64,000 nt of DNA from Clostridium punense (GTDB taxonomy: Bacteria > Bacillota > Clostridia > Clostridiales > Clostridiaceae), in NCBI RefSeq assembly GCF_017874425.1, contig NZ_JAGGLL010000001.1, positions 62,001-126,000 on the forward strand, written 5' to 3'. This document shows positions 38,934 to 49,175 of this stretch, one piece after another. Position 1 is the stretch's first letter; each line of letters opens with the position of its first letter. The position numbers and the translations under genes were made by a program. The notes beneath the pieces were generated by a model, which was not told where the DNA came from, did not search any database, and was given only the letters and a program-made list of their open reading frames with translations.

Positions 38934-39851
38934 TTATTTTCCTTGCATTTTTTGTACTTCTTCTGCAAAGTTATCTTCTTTCTTCTCGATTCCTTCTCCT
39001 CTTTCGAATCTAGCGAATCTTGTAACTGTTATGTCAGCACCAATTTTCTTTGATTCTTCTTGAAGATACTTAGTAATAGTGTAATCACCATTCTTAACCC
39101 AAACTTGCTCTACTAAACAAACCTCTTTATAGTATTTGTTTACTCTTCCCATAACCATTTTATCAACGATATTCTCTGGCTTTCCTTCATTTAAAGCTTG
39201 AACTCTGTAGATTTCTTTTTCTTTTTCTAAAGATTCATTGTCTACAGCATCTTTATTTAAGAATAATGGGTTAGCTGCTGCTACTTGCATTGCAATATCC
39301 TTACCAATTGTAGCTAAAACTGGATCTTGTTTCTCACAAGCTAACTCAACTAGAACACCAATCTTTCCATTTCCATGGATATAGCTTTGGATTATTCCAT
39401 TTTCAACTTTAAATCTTTCAAATCTTCTTACAGACATATTTTCGCCTATTTTAGCTATTAATGCTGTAACAGTTTCTTGTAATGTTGCACTTTCATCAGC
39501 TATGTATTTTTGCGCAACTAACTCCTCTACTGTGCTAACATTTGATAATGCAACCATTTTAGCTACATTTTCAACAAGAGCCTTAAACTCGTCATTTGCT
39601 GCAACGAAGTCAGTTTCACAGTTAACTTCTACTACTGCACCTAATTTCATATCTTCTGAAATGTATGTAGTTACAATACCTTCAGCTGCAATTCTTCCAG
39701 CTTTTTTAGCTGCTGCTGCAAGTCCCTTCTCTCTTAATACCTCAATTGCTTTATCCATGTCCCCATTAGTTTCATTAAGAGCCTTTTTGCAGTCCATCAT
39801 TCCTGCTCCAGTTCTTTCTCTAAGTTCTTTAACCATTCCTGCAGTTATCAT
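38934..39851 (-). CDS. tsf: Elongation factor Ts
   Basis: Nucleotide exchange factor for EF-Tu. 305 aa: N-terminal UBA-like domain with [16 protein letters not shown] (about residues 10-25), core with the TDFVA contact motif ([10 protein letters not shown], about 78-87), dimerisation and C-terminal modules. The rpsB-tsf pair is conserved; here the gap is 146 nt and contains a pairing AAGGTA/TACCTT segment. Confidence 0.98.
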   Translation of the reverse strand: MITAGMVKELRERTGAGMMDCKKALNETNGDMDKAIEVLREKGLAAAAKKAGRIAAEGIVTTYISEDMKLGAVVEVNCETDFVAANDEFKALVENVAKMVALSNVSTVEELVAQKYIADESATLQETVTALIAKIGENMSVRRFERFKVENGIIQSYIHGNGKIGVLVELACEKQDPVLATIGKDIAMQVAAANPLFLNKDAVDNESLEKEKEIYRVQALNEGKPENIVDKMVMGRVNKYYKEVCLVEQVWVKNGDYTITKYLQEESKKIGADITVTRFARFERGEGIEKKEDNFAEEVQKMQGK

Positions 39852-39997
39852 CTTTATTCCTCCTCTTTATAACTAATTTAAAAGGTAAATGAAAGAAATA
39901 TTTCTCTCACCTACCTTATAAATTTATTTTCTCTTTACAACCATAGATGAGGCTGTTTTTACTTGTGGTTTAATTTCTTATAATCAGCAAACTAATA

Positions 39998-40699
39998 TTA
40001 TTCAGCTATTTGCTCGCCTTGTCTTGCTTCGATTATAGCATCAGCTAATCTTTCAGTGATTAGTTTTACAGCTCTGATTGCATCATCGTTTCCTGGGATT
40101 ACATAATCAACTTCATCTGGATCGCAGTTTGTGTCAACTATTGCAATAACAGGTATTCCTAATATTTTAGCTTCTGATATAGCATTTTTCTCTTTTCTTG
40201 GGTCAACAACAAATAATGCTCCAATTTTCTTAGCATCCATGTTTCTGATTCCGCCAAGGTTTTTCTCTAATTTTTCTCTCTCATTTTTAAGTTGAGTAAC
40301 TTCTTTCTTTGGAAGAACTTCGAATATTCCATCTTGTTCCATTTTATCTAATTCTTCTAATCTTCCTATTCTAGCTTTAATAGTTCTGAAGTTAGTTAGC
40401 ATTCCACCTAACCATCTGTTGTTAACAAAGTGCATGCTTGATCTGATAGCTTCTTCTTGAATAGCTTCTTGAGCTTGTTTCTTTGTTCCAACAAATAGGA
40501 TATCTTTTCCTTCTTCAGCTACTGATTTTATAAAATCATAAGCTTCATCGATTTTCTTCACAGTTTTTTGTAAATCTATAATATAGATTCCATTTCTCTC
40601 TGTGAATATGTATGGAGCCATTTTAGGATTCCATCTTCTTGTTTGATGTCCAAAGTGAACACCTGCTTCTAATAATTGTTTCATTGATATTACTGCCAT
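39998..40699 (-). CDS. rpsB: 30S ribosomal protein S2
   Basis: Late-assembly 30S protein that bridges to S1-type factors. 233 aa with the family start ([22 protein letters not shown] region), [12 protein letters not shown] and the [19 protein letters not shown] signature. AGGAGGTATATTAAAA precedes the ATG. Strong own promoter about 100 nt upstream with a short hairpin in the leader. Confidence 0.98.
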   Translation of the reverse strand: MAVISMKQLLEAGVHFGHQTRRWNPKMAPYIFTERNGIYIIDLQKTVKKIDEAYDFIKSVAEEGKDILFVGTKKQAQEAIQEEAIRSSMHFVNNRWLGGMLTNFRTIKARIGRLEELDKMEQDGIFEVLPKKEVTQLKNEREKLEKNLGGIRNMDAKKIGALFVVDPRKEKNAISEAKILGIPVIAIVDTNCDPDEVDYVIPGNDDAIRAVKLITERLADAIIEARQGEQIAE

Positions 40700-40808
40700 T
40701 TTTAATATACCTCCTCGGTTTTACCTCCATTACTTTCATTTCCATTGAAAACCTTAATAAGGCACCTTTCAACAAATAGAGTAATGTGTGTATTTTCTTA
40801 CCTTGTGT

Positions 40809-40837
40809 AGTATAACACAATTATAAGTAGTATTCAA
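40809..40837 (-). promoter_or_regulatory. Sigma-A-type promoter of rpsB-tsf
   Basis: Minus strand TTGAAT (40832-40837), 17-nt spacer, TATACT (40809-40814). Leader of about 100 nt. Confidence 0.8.
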
Positions 40838-40940
40838 TAAAAAATTTTCAAACATGTAATTTTTTAATTCACATCTATTAATTTAGACATATTTCCTTTT
40901 TTTATACCTATTTTCAAATTTATATAATATTTTTCACAAA

Positions 40941-40970
40941 AAAATAAGTGGGATTGCCCCCACTTATTTT
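40941..40970 (-). terminator. Terminator after codY
   Basis: 12-bp perfect stem AAAATAAGTGGG/CCCACTTATTTT and a T run on the minus strand, 8 nt past the codY stop. Confidence 0.93.
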
Positions 40971-40977
40971 CAATAAA

Positions 40978-41751
40978 CTATTTTAATTTATTTAATTCAT
41001 CCATTAGCTTGTCGTTTAGAATCTTTATGTGTGTTCCCTTCATTCCAAGAGACCTTGACTCAATAACTCCTGCGCTTTCAAACTTTCTTAAAGCATTAAC
41101 AATAACGGATCTTGTTATTCCAACCTTATCAGCTATTTTAGAAGCAACTAATAATCCTTCGCTGCCTTCTAATTCGTTAAATATATGCTCTACTGCTTCA
41201 AGCTCTGAGTAAGAAAGAGTTCCTATCGCCAATTGAACTATAGCTTTCTTTCTAGCTTCTTCTTCAATATGCTCAGCCTTTGATCTTAAAATTTCTATTC
41301 CAACTATAGTTGCACTGTATTCAGCTAAAACTAAATCATCCTCTGTAAAAGAAGTTCCAAATCTAGATAAGAGTAAAGTTCCTAATCTTTCTCTATTTCC
41401 GTTAATTGGCACAATAGTAGTTAGCTTATTATCTAAACCACAATCTTTACCATTTTCAAAAACACAAATCCCTTTACTTGCTAGGTTTGCTTTAGTTTCA
41501 TCCACATTTAACAATTTGCCGTTATAGCTCTCTGGAAATCTCATTCCGTCTAGAACTTCATTTTTAACTTCATCACACTCAAATCCGCCTGATAAATTAT
41601 ATCCTAAAACTTTTCCTCTTCTGCTTATTATGTAAACATTACAGTCAAGCACATCACTTAATAATTGGCAGATATCATCAAATACTACTGGCTCAGTACC
41701 AGACTTTTGCAATATCTTATTTAATTTCCTAGTTTTATCTAATAGTGACAC
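40978..41751 (-). CDS. codY: Global transcriptional regulator CodY
   Basis: GTP- and branched-chain-amino-acid-sensing repressor of stationary-phase, amino-acid and often toxin or virulence genes in Firmicutes. 257 aa: N-terminal GAF domain (1-155) and C-terminal winged helix-turn-helix with [19 protein letters not shown] (about 203-222). Monocistronic with a good promoter and terminator. In clostridia it follows topA, as here, not the clpYQ genes as in Bacillus. No clear CodY box is visible at its own promoter. Confidence 0.98.
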   Translation of the reverse strand: MSLLDKTRKLNKILQKSGTEPVVFDDICQLLSDVLDCNVYIISRRGKVLGYNLSGGFECDEVKNEVLDGMRFPESYNGKLLNVDETKANLASKGICVFENGKDCGLDNKLTTIVPINGNRERLGTLLLSRFGTSFTEDDLVLAEYSATIVGIEILRSKAEHIEEEARKKAIVQLAIGTLSYSELEAVEHIFNELEGSEGLLVASKIADKVGITRSVIVNALRKFESAGVIESRSLGMKGTHIKILNDKLMDELNKLK

Positions 41752-41887
41752 TTAAATTCCTCCTATACTCCTTATTTGGGTAATAATTCTTTCTCTATAA
41801 TAATTTTCAACTATCATTCTTACTTTCGGCAACAATTCAAAACATTTGTGTAATTGAAAATTTTTAGAATTGTGTTTTCCACAACTA

Positions 41888-41916
41888 ATAATACCATAGT
41901 ACTATTCCAATTTCAA
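41888..41916 (-). promoter_or_regulatory. Sigma-A-type promoter of codY
   Basis: Minus strand TTGAAA (41911-41916), 17-nt spacer, TATTAT (41888-41893), about 130 nt before the ATG. Confidence 0.75.
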
Positions 41917-41985
41917 CAAAATTATATTATTTTTCGACATATTGTGCCATAATTAATATTTAGTTTTTTCTTTTATAATTATTTA

Positions 41986-44067
41986 TTAACCATTTATTAA
42001 TTTTTTATACCTACATTCTTTATTACTACACTCTAAATAATCACCTTTTGCTTTAGAATATCTCTTCAACATGATTTCTCCACAATTTGGACATTTTTCT
42101 CTACTTGGTTCATGCCAACTTACAAAGTCGCAGTTTGGATAATTATCACATCCAAAAAAAGTCTTACCTTTTTTACTTCTCTTTTCTAGTACCTTTCCTC
42201 CACACTTTGGACATGGAGCTTCAACTTCCTTAGCTATTGGCTTTGTATTTTGGCAATCTGGATATCCAGGACAGGCAAGAAAATCTCCGAATCGACCTTG
42301 CTTAATAACCATAAATCTTCCACATTTATCACATTTTACTTCAGATACTTTGTCTTCAATAGTTATTTTAGCTATTTCTTTTTCAGCAATATCTATAGCT
42401 GTCTTTAATGGAGTAAAGAAATTATTAACAATATCCTTCCATTGTTCTTTTCCTTCTTCCACTCTATCTAACTTATCTTCCATATCTGCTGTAAATTCTA
42501 CGTCTACAATCTGTTTAAAGTATTCATTCATCAAGTTATTTACAATAAAGCCTAGCTCTGTAGGTTCTAAAACTTTTTTATTTCTTTCTACGTATTTTCT
42601 ATCTAATAAAGTAGAAATTGTTGGTGCATAGGTACTTGGTCTTCCTATTCCATTCTCTTCTAAAGTTTTTACCAAAGATGCTTCCGAGAATTTTGCAGGC
42701 GGTTGAGTAAAATGCTGTTTTCCTTCAATAGACTTTTTAATTAGAATTTCATTTTCCTCTAACTTTGGAAGTTTAACTGCTTCATCTTCTTCTTCACTTT
42801 CTACAGCATAAACTTTAGTAAATCCATCAAATTTAACCTTGTAACCCGATGCTTTTAGACCATAGGGACCATTATCAATATTTATAGTAGTAGAATCTAT
42901 AATTGAAGAAGCCATTTGACTTGCCACAAACCTATTCCATATTAAGCTATAGAGCCTATACTGATCATTATTTAAACTTCCTTTAGCAATTTCAGGGGTA
43001 ATTTCAAAATGAGTAGGCCTTATAGCTTCATGAGCATCCTGAGCATTTTTTTTACCCTTATAAATTCTTTTTGAAGTAGGTAAGTATTTTTCACCGAAGA
43101 TATCTTTTATAAATTCAGATACTACTTGTTGAGCTTCATCAGATACTCTCACAGAATCTGTTCTCATATAAGTAATTAAACCTACTGTTCCAAATCCTTT
43201 TATCTCTATTCCTTCATAAAGTTGTTGTGCAGTAGACATTGTTTTCTTAGTAGAAAAGTTTATTTTTCTATATGCATCCTGTTGTAAAGTACTAGTTGTA
43301 AAAGGTGGTAGTGGATTCTTAGTTTTTTCAGTAGCTTTAATACTTTTTACTACAAAGTCCTTACTTTCTAGTTCTTTAATTATTGCATTGCTCTCTTCTT
43401 CAGTACTTATTTCAATTTTCTTACCATCTTTACTATGAAGTTTTATAAGAAAAGCATTAACTTCTCCTTTTTTATGCATTTTTCCCTCAATAGTCCAATA
43501 CTCTTTAGGAATAAATTTATTAATTTCCTGTTCTCTATCACAAATTATTCTAAGAGCTACTGACTGAACCCTTCCTGCACTTAAACCCCACTTTATTTTT
43601 CTCCACAAAATAGGACTTATCTCGTATCCAACTAATCTATCTAAAACTCTTCTTGCCTGTTGAGCATTAAATACATTTTCATTTATTGCTCTTGGGCTCT
43701 TTATTGCATTTTTTATTGCGTTTTTAGTTATTTCATTGAATTCAATCCTACATTTATCTGTTTCGTCAATCTTTAAAACCTTAGCTAAATGCCAAGATAT
43801 AGCTTCTCCTTCTCTATCAGGGTCCGTTGCTAAATAAATTTTCTCACTTTTTTTGGCTTCTTTTTTTAATTTATCTAATAATTCGCCTTTTCCCCTAATA
43901 GTTATATATTTGGGCTCATAGTTATTTTCAATATCAACACCAAGTTGGCTCTTAGGTAAATCTCTTACATGCCCCATGGACGCCTCAACTATATAATTTT
44001 TACCCAAATACTTTTTTATTGTTTTTGCTTTAGCTGGTGATTCAACTATCACTAGTTTCTGACCCAT
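41986..44067 (-). CDS. topA: DNA topoisomerase I
   Basis: Type IA topoisomerase that relaxes negative supercoils. 693 aa: TOPRIM domain (1-115; ESPAKAKTI, DPDREGEAI), active-site Tyr in ITYMRTDSVR (about residue 300), and three C-terminal zinc ribbons (CDKC...CPGYPDC; CPKC...CDNYPNC; CPNC...CSNKEC, about 575-690), all complete. The C-terminus ends directly at the last ribbon, typical of Firmicutes. Between dprA and codY. Confidence 0.98.
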   Translation of the reverse strand: MGQKLVIVESPAKAKTIKKYLGKNYIVEASMGHVRDLPKSQLGVDIENNYEPKYITIRGKGELLDKLKKEAKKSEKIYLATDPDREGEAISWHLAKVLKIDETDKCRIEFNEITKNAIKNAIKSPRAINENVFNAQQARRVLDRLVGYEISPILWRKIKWGLSAGRVQSVALRIICDREQEINKFIPKEYWTIEGKMHKKGEVNAFLIKLHSKDGKKIEISTEEESNAIIKELESKDFVVKSIKATEKTKNPLPPFTTSTLQQDAYRKINFSTKKTMSTAQQLYEGIEIKGFGTVGLITYMRTDSVRVSDEAQQVVSEFIKDIFGEKYLPTSKRIYKGKKNAQDAHEAIRPTHFEITPEIAKGSLNNDQYRLYSLIWNRFVASQMASSIIDSTTINIDNGPYGLKASGYKVKFDGFTKVYAVESEEEDEAVKLPKLEENEILIKKSIEGKQHFTQPPAKFSEASLVKTLEENGIGRPSTYAPTISTLLDRKYVERNKKVLEPTELGFIVNNLMNEYFKQIVDVEFTADMEDKLDRVEEGKEQWKDIVNNFFTPLKTAIDIAEKEIAKITIEDKVSEVKCDKCGRFMVIKQGRFGDFLACPGYPDCQNTKPIAKEVEAPCPKCGGKVLEKRSKKGKTFFGCDNYPNCDFVSWHEPSREKCPNCGEIMLKRYSKAKGDYLECSNKECRYKKLING

Positions 44068-44429
44068 CTTATCCCCTCCAGCAGTTTATGCTTTATATAT
44101 ATTTACTTTATTTGGTTTATACCTTGCTCTTAATTGTTATCTATACAACCTAAAATACTAATATATCTTAAGTCATGCTTTATATGGATGTTTTTTTTAA
44201 TATTTAAATAAATGTTCATATTTTTTCAACACTTATAGTATACATATTTATCAATTAATGCAAGTTTTTATTACTCATTAGTTTAAACCTTTTTAAGAAC
44301 TTAGTTTTACTAGCTTTATTTTTCCATATACAAGTATATGCAGTCAATACTTTACTTCTATATGGCACTCCTTACTTTCTTAGTAACTCTAGAACTTATA
44401 TAATAAAATTGTATTCTAAAAATTTAGCT
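44068..44429. other. Intergenic region, topA to dprA
   Basis: About 360 AT-rich nt. A possible topA promoter is at 44235-44263. No convincing dprA terminator or ORF was found. Confidence 0.5.
44235..44263 (-). promoter_or_regulatory. Possible topA promoter
   Basis: Minus strand TTGCAT (44258-44263), 17-nt spacer, TACTAT (44235-44240). The -10 is weak; an overlapping TATACT has only 15 nt spacing. Confidence 0.4.
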
Positions 44430-45536
44430 TTAAATACTTTTATTAACTCTTACATAAAAGTTACCACTTAAGCATAGTATTTCATCTTTTAGTTGCATTT
44501 CAAATAATAACTCATATAATTGTTTTATGTCAACATTAGTTAATCGCATTATATCATCTATATGTATAGGATTATTATCTATAACCTTATATATTTCATT
44601 TAAAACTCTACTGTTTTTATTATTATTTCCAATGCTATCTTTGCTATTTATGCTTTTATTTTTTCTATCTCTTTGTACTCCTAATATCTGAAAAACATCC
44701 TCAACTCCTGTAAATACATGAGCCCCTTCTTTAATCAACTTATTTGTCCCTTTACTCTCCGCTGAGAATATGGACCCAGGTATTGCTAATACATCTTTAC
44801 CTTGCTCTAAAGCTCTAGTGGCTGTTATTAGAGACCCACTTTTCTCACCTGCTTCTGCAACTATAATCAATTTACTAAGCCCACTAATTATTCTGTTTCT
44901 AATAGGAAAATACATAGGTCGCGGAGTGGTACCTGGTGGAAATTCACTAATTATACACCCTCCACAGGAAATTATTTCATTATAAAGGTTATTGTTTTCC
45001 CTTGGATAAACAACATCTACTCCACAGCCTAACACAGCTGCAGTATATCCTTTATTATCTATAGCCGTTTTGTGCGCAATGCAATCTATGCCCTTAGCCA
45101 TACCACTGACTACATTTATGTTACTATTAACCATTTCCTTTGTTATTATCTTTGTAATATCTTTTCCATAAGGTGTACATCTTCTTGATCCCACTACAGC
45201 TACGTTTGTGCTATTATTAAGTCTAGAAATATCACCTTTATAAAAAAGGGTATAGGGAGCATCATCTAATAACTCTAAACTTTGCGGATAATTTTTCTCG
45301 CCTATTGTACTCATATTTATGTTTTCTTTTTCAACTTTTTCTAAAAGATTATACAGCTTTGGTAAATCATAGGCTTTAGTGAGCCTACTTAATACCTTAT
45401 TATCTTCATAGTTAATATTTTTATGTGTGATTACAAATTCTCTTATATTTTCAACACTTTCAAACTCATTTAACAGCTTTAATTTGATTGTGGTTGATAA
45501 TTCAACAATCGAAAACCACAATTTTAATATTTCCAT
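44430..45536 (-). CDS. dprA: DNA-processing protein DprA
   Basis: Single-strand DNA-binding Rossmann-fold protein that loads RecA on incoming DNA during transformation; also kept in species not known to be competent. About 368 aa: N-terminal helical part, extended Rossmann fold with GSRRCTPYGK, SGMAKGIDCIAHKTA and GCGVDVVYPREN (about 105-200), and a C-terminal winged-helix domain. Start at 45536 has GGAGAGG 6 nt upstream; the ATG at 45551 has no ribosome site. Downstream of the yifB/comM gene. Confidence 0.94.
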   Translation of the reverse strand: MEILKLWFSIVELSTTIKLKLLNEFESVENIREFVITHKNINYEDNKVLSRLTKAYDLPKLYNLLEKVEKENINMSTIGEKNYPQSLELLDDAPYTLFYKGDISRLNNSTNVAVVGSRRCTPYGKDITKIITKEMVNSNINVVSGMAKGIDCIAHKTAIDNKGYTAAVLGCGVDVVYPRENNNLYNEIISCGGCIISEFPPGTTPRPMYFPIRNRIISGLSKLIIVAEAGEKSGSLITATRALEQGKDVLAIPGSIFSAESKGTNKLIKEGAHVFTGVEDVFQILGVQRDRKNKSINSKDSIGNNNKNSRVLNEIYKVIDNNPIHIDDIMRLTNVDIKQLYELLFEMQLKDEILCLSGNFYVRVNKSI

Positions 45537-45700
45537 ATCATACCTCTCCATAAAATAACGTTTTAATTTATGAACTACATTAACTTAACTCAATAAGCTT
45601 TATATTTTACCTATAAGATAAAAGACTCCCTCATTCTGATACCAATTCTCTTTATGTTTAAAAATACAAAGCATCTATACTTCGGCTTTTGTACTATAAA

Positions 45701-47218
45701 TTAAATAATACTTTCATCAATGAACTTTCTATATTGAAGAGCCTCGATTATATCTTTTTCATCTATTTTAGCCTTTTCATTTAAATCTGCAATGGTCCTA
45801 GCAACCTTAAGTATTCTACTATAAGCTCTAGTGCTTAAGGAAAATTTTTTAAAAGCTAGCTCTAACACCCTATTAGATTTATCATTTAACTGACAGTACT
45901 CTCTAAGATGTTTTTCCTTCATTTGTGAATTGCAGCTTATTCCCTCCCCCTTAAATCTTTCTCTCTGGAGCTTCCTTGCTTTATTTACTCTAAATCTTAT
46001 ATCTTCTGAGCTTTCTCCATAGGCTCTTTTATTTATTTCCTCGTAGGATATAGGATTTACCGAAGAAAAAATATCTATCCTATCAAGAATAGGTCCCGAA
46101 AGCCTAGAAGCATACTTTTTAACTTCATAGTCTGAGCACTTACAGCTCTTCACATTAGTGCCAAAATAACCACAAGGACAAGGATTTAAGGCACCTACTA
46201 GCATGAAATTTGCTGGGTACTTTATTGTTCCACTTACCCTTGAAAGCTTAACTTCTTTTTCTTCTAAAGGTTGTCTTAGAACCTGGAGACAGGTTTTATT
46301 AAACTCTAATATTTCATCCAAAAATAAAACTCCATTATGAGCATAGGAAACTTCTCCCGGACTTGGATTCCGTCCTCCTCCTATAAGCGCTATGGAGGTT
46401 ATTGTATGGTGAGGATTTCTAAAAGGTCTTGTATTAATCAGTCCTGTCTTACCAACGCCTTCACTAACACTATAAATTTTTGTAACCTCTAAGGACTCCT
46501 CATAAGTAAGTTCCGGAAGTATAGAAATTATCCTTTGAGCTAGCATTGTTTTACCAGAGCCTGGAGCTCCATGCAATAAAATATTGTGGTTTCCTGCTGC
46601 TGCGACTTCAAGGGCCCTTTTTGTAGCTTCTTGTCCTATAACTTCACTAAAATCTAGTTCATTGACTATGCTTTTAAATTCCTTATTAACTTTATGAGGC
46701 ATCATATCCTTGTATTTTAAATAATTCACTACTTGAGTTAACGTTTCTAAGGGATACACCTCTGCATTTTTTACAATGCTACACTCCTCAATATTTTCTT
46801 CTGGAATTATATATTTATGGATTCCATGCTTAACTCCTTCAATAATGATAGGCAGAGCCCCCTTAATCCTTTTCAAATGTCCATTTAAAGATAATTCCCC
46901 CATAAACAAATACCCTTCCATACTCTCTACTGATATTTGATCAGTAGCAACTAAAAGTCCTATGGCTATTGGTAAGTCAAAATGGGAACCTTCTTTTTTT
47001 AAAGCTGCAGGAGCCAAATTTATAGTTATTCTTCCTACTGGAAATTCAAAGCCTGAATTTATTATGGCAGCTCTTACCCGTTCTTTAGATTCCTTTACTG
47101 CTACATCTCCTAATCCAACTATATTAAATGTTGGTAGACCATAAGAAATATCTATTTCTACATTAACTATTACTCCTTCAACACCAAAAAAAGTGGCACA
47201 TAATATTTGTATTGCCAT
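45701..47218 (-). CDS. comM: YifB/ComM-family Mg-chelatase-like AAA+ ATPase
   Basis: AAA+ ATPase; in Vibrio the homologue ComM is a branch-migration helicase for transformation. Its role in clostridia is untested. 505 aa: Lon-like N-terminal domain (1-165), AAA+ core with GAPGSGKTMLA (about 211-221), Walker B VLFLDEILEF, a cysteine cluster CPCGYFG...CKCS and the C-terminal lid. The start at 47218 has AAAGGTGA; the in-frame extension to 47251 runs into the 163-nt repeat. The pairing with dprA is conserved. Confidence 0.95.
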   Translation of the reverse strand: MAIQILCATFFGVEGVIVNVEIDISYGLPTFNIVGLGDVAVKESKERVRAAIINSGFEFPVGRITINLAPAALKKEGSHFDLPIAIGLLVATDQISVESMEGYLFMGELSLNGHLKRIKGALPIIIEGVKHGIHKYIIPEENIEECSIVKNAEVYPLETLTQVVNYLKYKDMMPHKVNKEFKSIVNELDFSEVIGQEATKRALEVAAAGNHNILLHGAPGSGKTMLAQRIISILPELTYEESLEVTKIYSVSEGVGKTGLINTRPFRNPHHTITSIALIGGGRNPSPGEVSYAHNGVLFLDEILEFNKTCLQVLRQPLEEKEVKLSRVSGTIKYPANFMLVGALNPCPCGYFGTNVKSCKCSDYEVKKYASRLSGPILDRIDIFSSVNPISYEEINKRAYGESSEDIRFRVNKARKLQRERFKGEGISCNSQMKEKHLREYCQLNDKSNRVLELAFKKFSLSTRAYSRILKVARTIADLNEKAKIDEKDIIEALQYRKFIDESII

Positions 47219-47616
47219 AATATCACCTTTCTTACATTTAGACATCTTCAAAAAATAAATAAGTCAATCTGCTCGTCTATTTTGTGATATACTGAGTCAA
47301 CAGAACCCTTTGATAGCACCACTATCTGCGGACCCTGTTTCCTTGTCTGCACAAGCAAGCTTGTGAACACAAAATATCCTTCACATATTTGACTTGTTAT
47401 TTATTTTCAGATTCCTTATAACGTAATTATTGCCAAATATAAATTGTATAAACCTACAAATTTAAATTAGTAAACATTATGTTTTTACAATAGGTAAGTA
47501 GCAAAGATACCAAAATTCAATACATATTATGGAATTTATTCTTGAAACTTACATGGACTTGTTTTAATATTATATTATGGGAAACTAATTTTGTAACCAT
47601 AAGAAAGGATGGTTCA
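47219..47616. other. Divergent intergenic region, comM to yraN
   Basis: About 400 nt between two genes read away from each other. It contains repeat copy 1 (47247-47409). The remaining 200 nt (47410-47616) must hold the yraN promoter, but no near-consensus pair was identified. Confidence 0.6.
47247..47409 (+). repeat. 163-nt structured inverted repeat element, copy 1
   Basis: About 95% identical to the reverse complement of 54548-54710, with the same length. Ends are imperfect inverted repeats (TTCAAAAAATAAATAAGTC and, from the other side, TGAAAATAAATAACAAGTC). Inside are a 9-bp arm pair TATTTTGTG/CACAAAATA, a GATAG/CTATC hairpin and a CACAAG/CTTGTG hairpin. No ORF. No obvious target-site duplication. 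It resembles a MITE or a repeated structured RNA. The copy sits 29 nt upstream of the comM start. Confidence 0.9.
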
Positions 47617-47988
47617 ATGGGTGTATTAAATAAAAGCATAGGCTCTTACGGTGAAAGTATTGCTGAAAACTATTTAAAGGAGATGGGATACACAATTCTC
47701 GAAAGAAACTTTAAGTGCAAAATAGGTGAAATTGATATTATAGCCAAAGATAATAAGTATATTTGTTTTGTTGAAGTTAAGACTCGATATGGCTCTCTTT
47801 ATGGCAGCCCCGGAGAAAGTGTAACTAACTTAAAACAGTATAAAATTAATAAGACTGCCCAGTTTTACATTTTAAAGAAAAAGCTTCATAAATTTAGTTT
47901 TAGATTTGATGTTATAGAGGTAATACTAAATAATGAGGATGATAACTATTCAATTAAATTAATTAAGGATGCCTTTCAAGTTTCTTAA
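47617..47988 (+). CDS. yraN: YraN/UPF0102-family putative endonuclease
   Basis: Predicted nuclease-fold protein (PD-(D/E)XK type) of unknown role, often linked to DNA processing or Holliday-junction resolvase-like. 123 aa. N-terminal GSYGESIAENYLKEMGY and the catalytic-type GEIDIIAKDN...FVEVKTR motif are complete. Start at 47617 has AAAGGATGG upstream; the longer in-frame reading to 47542 lacks a site. It is the only plus-strand gene in the window, convergent with rnhB (shared terminator) and divergent from comM. Elsewhere it usually runs with rnhB. Confidence 0.92.
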   Translation: MGVLNKSIGSYGESIAENYLKEMGYTILERNFKCKIGEIDIIAKDNKYICFVEVKTRYGSLYGSPGESVTNLKQYKINKTAQFYILKKKLHKFSFRFDVIEVILNNEDDNYSIKLIKDAFQVS

Positions 47989-48350
47989 CTAAACAAGTAA
48001 AAAGTTTCATATACTTGTAAGTTTAAATATATAAACTACTTCCTTAAACTGAGATAAAAATTAGAAGTTAAGTCCTATATGATTCATCATTTATTTCCGC
48101 TAAGGTTTTAAAGAACAAATAAGTACAGTTTAAACAGCGACTTTAGAACTTCCACCATAGCTTAATATTCTTCACAATACTTTTTTTAATCTTTTTTAGA
48201 TACTAATTACAATAGAATTATTTTTCTTTTAAATTGTGATTGTAATTTAATAAATATTAATTTTAAAGAATATAAAAAAATCAGGGATGATTATAATACC
48301 TATCCCTGATTTTATAAAAAGTATAAGTTTAATTTAAATTTTATATAAAT
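47989..48350. other. Convergent intergenic region, yraN to rnhB
   Basis: About 360 nt between the 3' ends of two converging genes. A weak hairpin (47993-48018, 7 bp) follows yraN, and a bidirectional terminator is at 48277-48313. Nothing else supported. Confidence 0.55.
48277..48313 (-). terminator. Bidirectional terminator, rnhB / yraN
   Basis: 12-bp perfect stem AAAATCAGGGAT/ATCCCTGATTTT; a T run follows on the minus strand (rnhB) and a shorter one on the plus strand. Confidence 0.88.
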
Positions 48351-49175
48351 CTACTCATTACTCAAAATTTTAGTTAAGAAGGACTTTCTATGTATTTTAG
48401 TAATTCCATACTTTTTAATTGCGTCTACATGATCCTTGCTTCCATAACCCACATTATGCTCAAAGCCATACTCACTATAAGCGTTACTGTATTCTTTCAT
48501 CATATTATCTCTATAAACCTTAGCTAAAATCGATGCACATGCTATTGAAGCACTCTTAGTGTCTCCCTTTATTACAAACTCATTCTTCAAAGCAAAACCT
48601 TTTATTGCATATCCATCAGATAATACTAATTCTGGTTTAACCTTAAGTCTATCTATAGCCAGCTTAAACACTTCATTGTTACAAAAGCCTATGCCTCTTT
48701 TATCAATTTCCTCATTATCAAGAACTGCAATACTATAAGCTAAAGCCTTTTCTTTGATAATTTGACTCAACTCCTCCCTTAGGCTTGGAGTTAGTTTTTT
48801 TGAGTCATTGATATGAAGTATAAAATCCACTGTATTTAAATCTAATATTACAGCAGCCGAAACAATTGGCCCCGCAAGAGGTCCTCTACCTACTTCATCT
48901 ACTCCTGCAACCAGCTTATAGCCGTAGCTCTTATCAAAATTATAAAGGCTTTCAACTCTTAAAACCTCACTTTTATAGCTTTCCACTTGCTTTTGTAGAG
49001 ATTTGCCCATACTATTTACATTCTTTCTTTTATCTTCACTTAATGTTTGTGCAACTTTTAAATATAGTTCTTCATGATCTTTTACTGAATAACTATTCAT
49101 AAACTCCTTTATTAATGCTTTAATTTCATTTGAATTCATATTTTGTATATTCTGTAGTACAATTAAATTATTCAT
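48351..49175 (-). CDS. rnhB: Ribonuclease HII
   Basis: Removes ribonucleotides from DNA and RNA-DNA hybrids. 274 aa. Catalytic motif GVDEVGRGPLAGP (about residues 89-101; Asp and Glu), further acidic residues in LSDGYAI and the Tyr/Gly segment VGYGSKDHVDA. It has an ~85-residue N-terminal extension common in Firmicutes RNase HII. The start overlaps the rbgA end by 8 nt; an internal ATG at 49139 is the alternative. Confidence 0.95.
   Translation of the reverse strand: MNNLIVLQNIQNMNSNEIKALIKEFMNSYSVKDHEELYLKVAQTLSEDKRKNVNSMGKSLQKQVESYKSEVLRVESLYNFDKSYGYKLVAGVDEVGRGPLAGPIVSAAVILDLNTVDFILHINDSKKLTPSLREELSQIIKEKALAYSIAVLDNEEIDKRGIGFCNNEVFKLAIDRLKVKPELVLSDGYAIKGFALKNEFVIKGDTKSASIACASILAKVYRDNMMKEYSNAYSEYGFEHNVGYGSKDHVDAIKKYGITKIHRKSFLTKILSNE

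Noticed and set aside
40623-40820. 65-codon minus-strand ORF across the rpsB start and leader
   Set aside because: It overlaps the rpsB promoter, leader and first codons in another frame and has no likeness to any family.
41752-41880. Possible CodY box (AATTTTCWGAAAATT-like) upstream of codY
   Set aside because: The best segment, near 41855-41875, matches only about 10 of 15 positions, which is expected by chance in such AT-rich DNA.
46962-47144. Plus-strand ORFs of 60-127 codons opposite real genes (for example here, 38670-39053 and 31199-31552)
   Set aside because: They lie antisense to strongly recognisable genes, have no ribosome site or family likeness, and reflect codon bias of the opposite strand.
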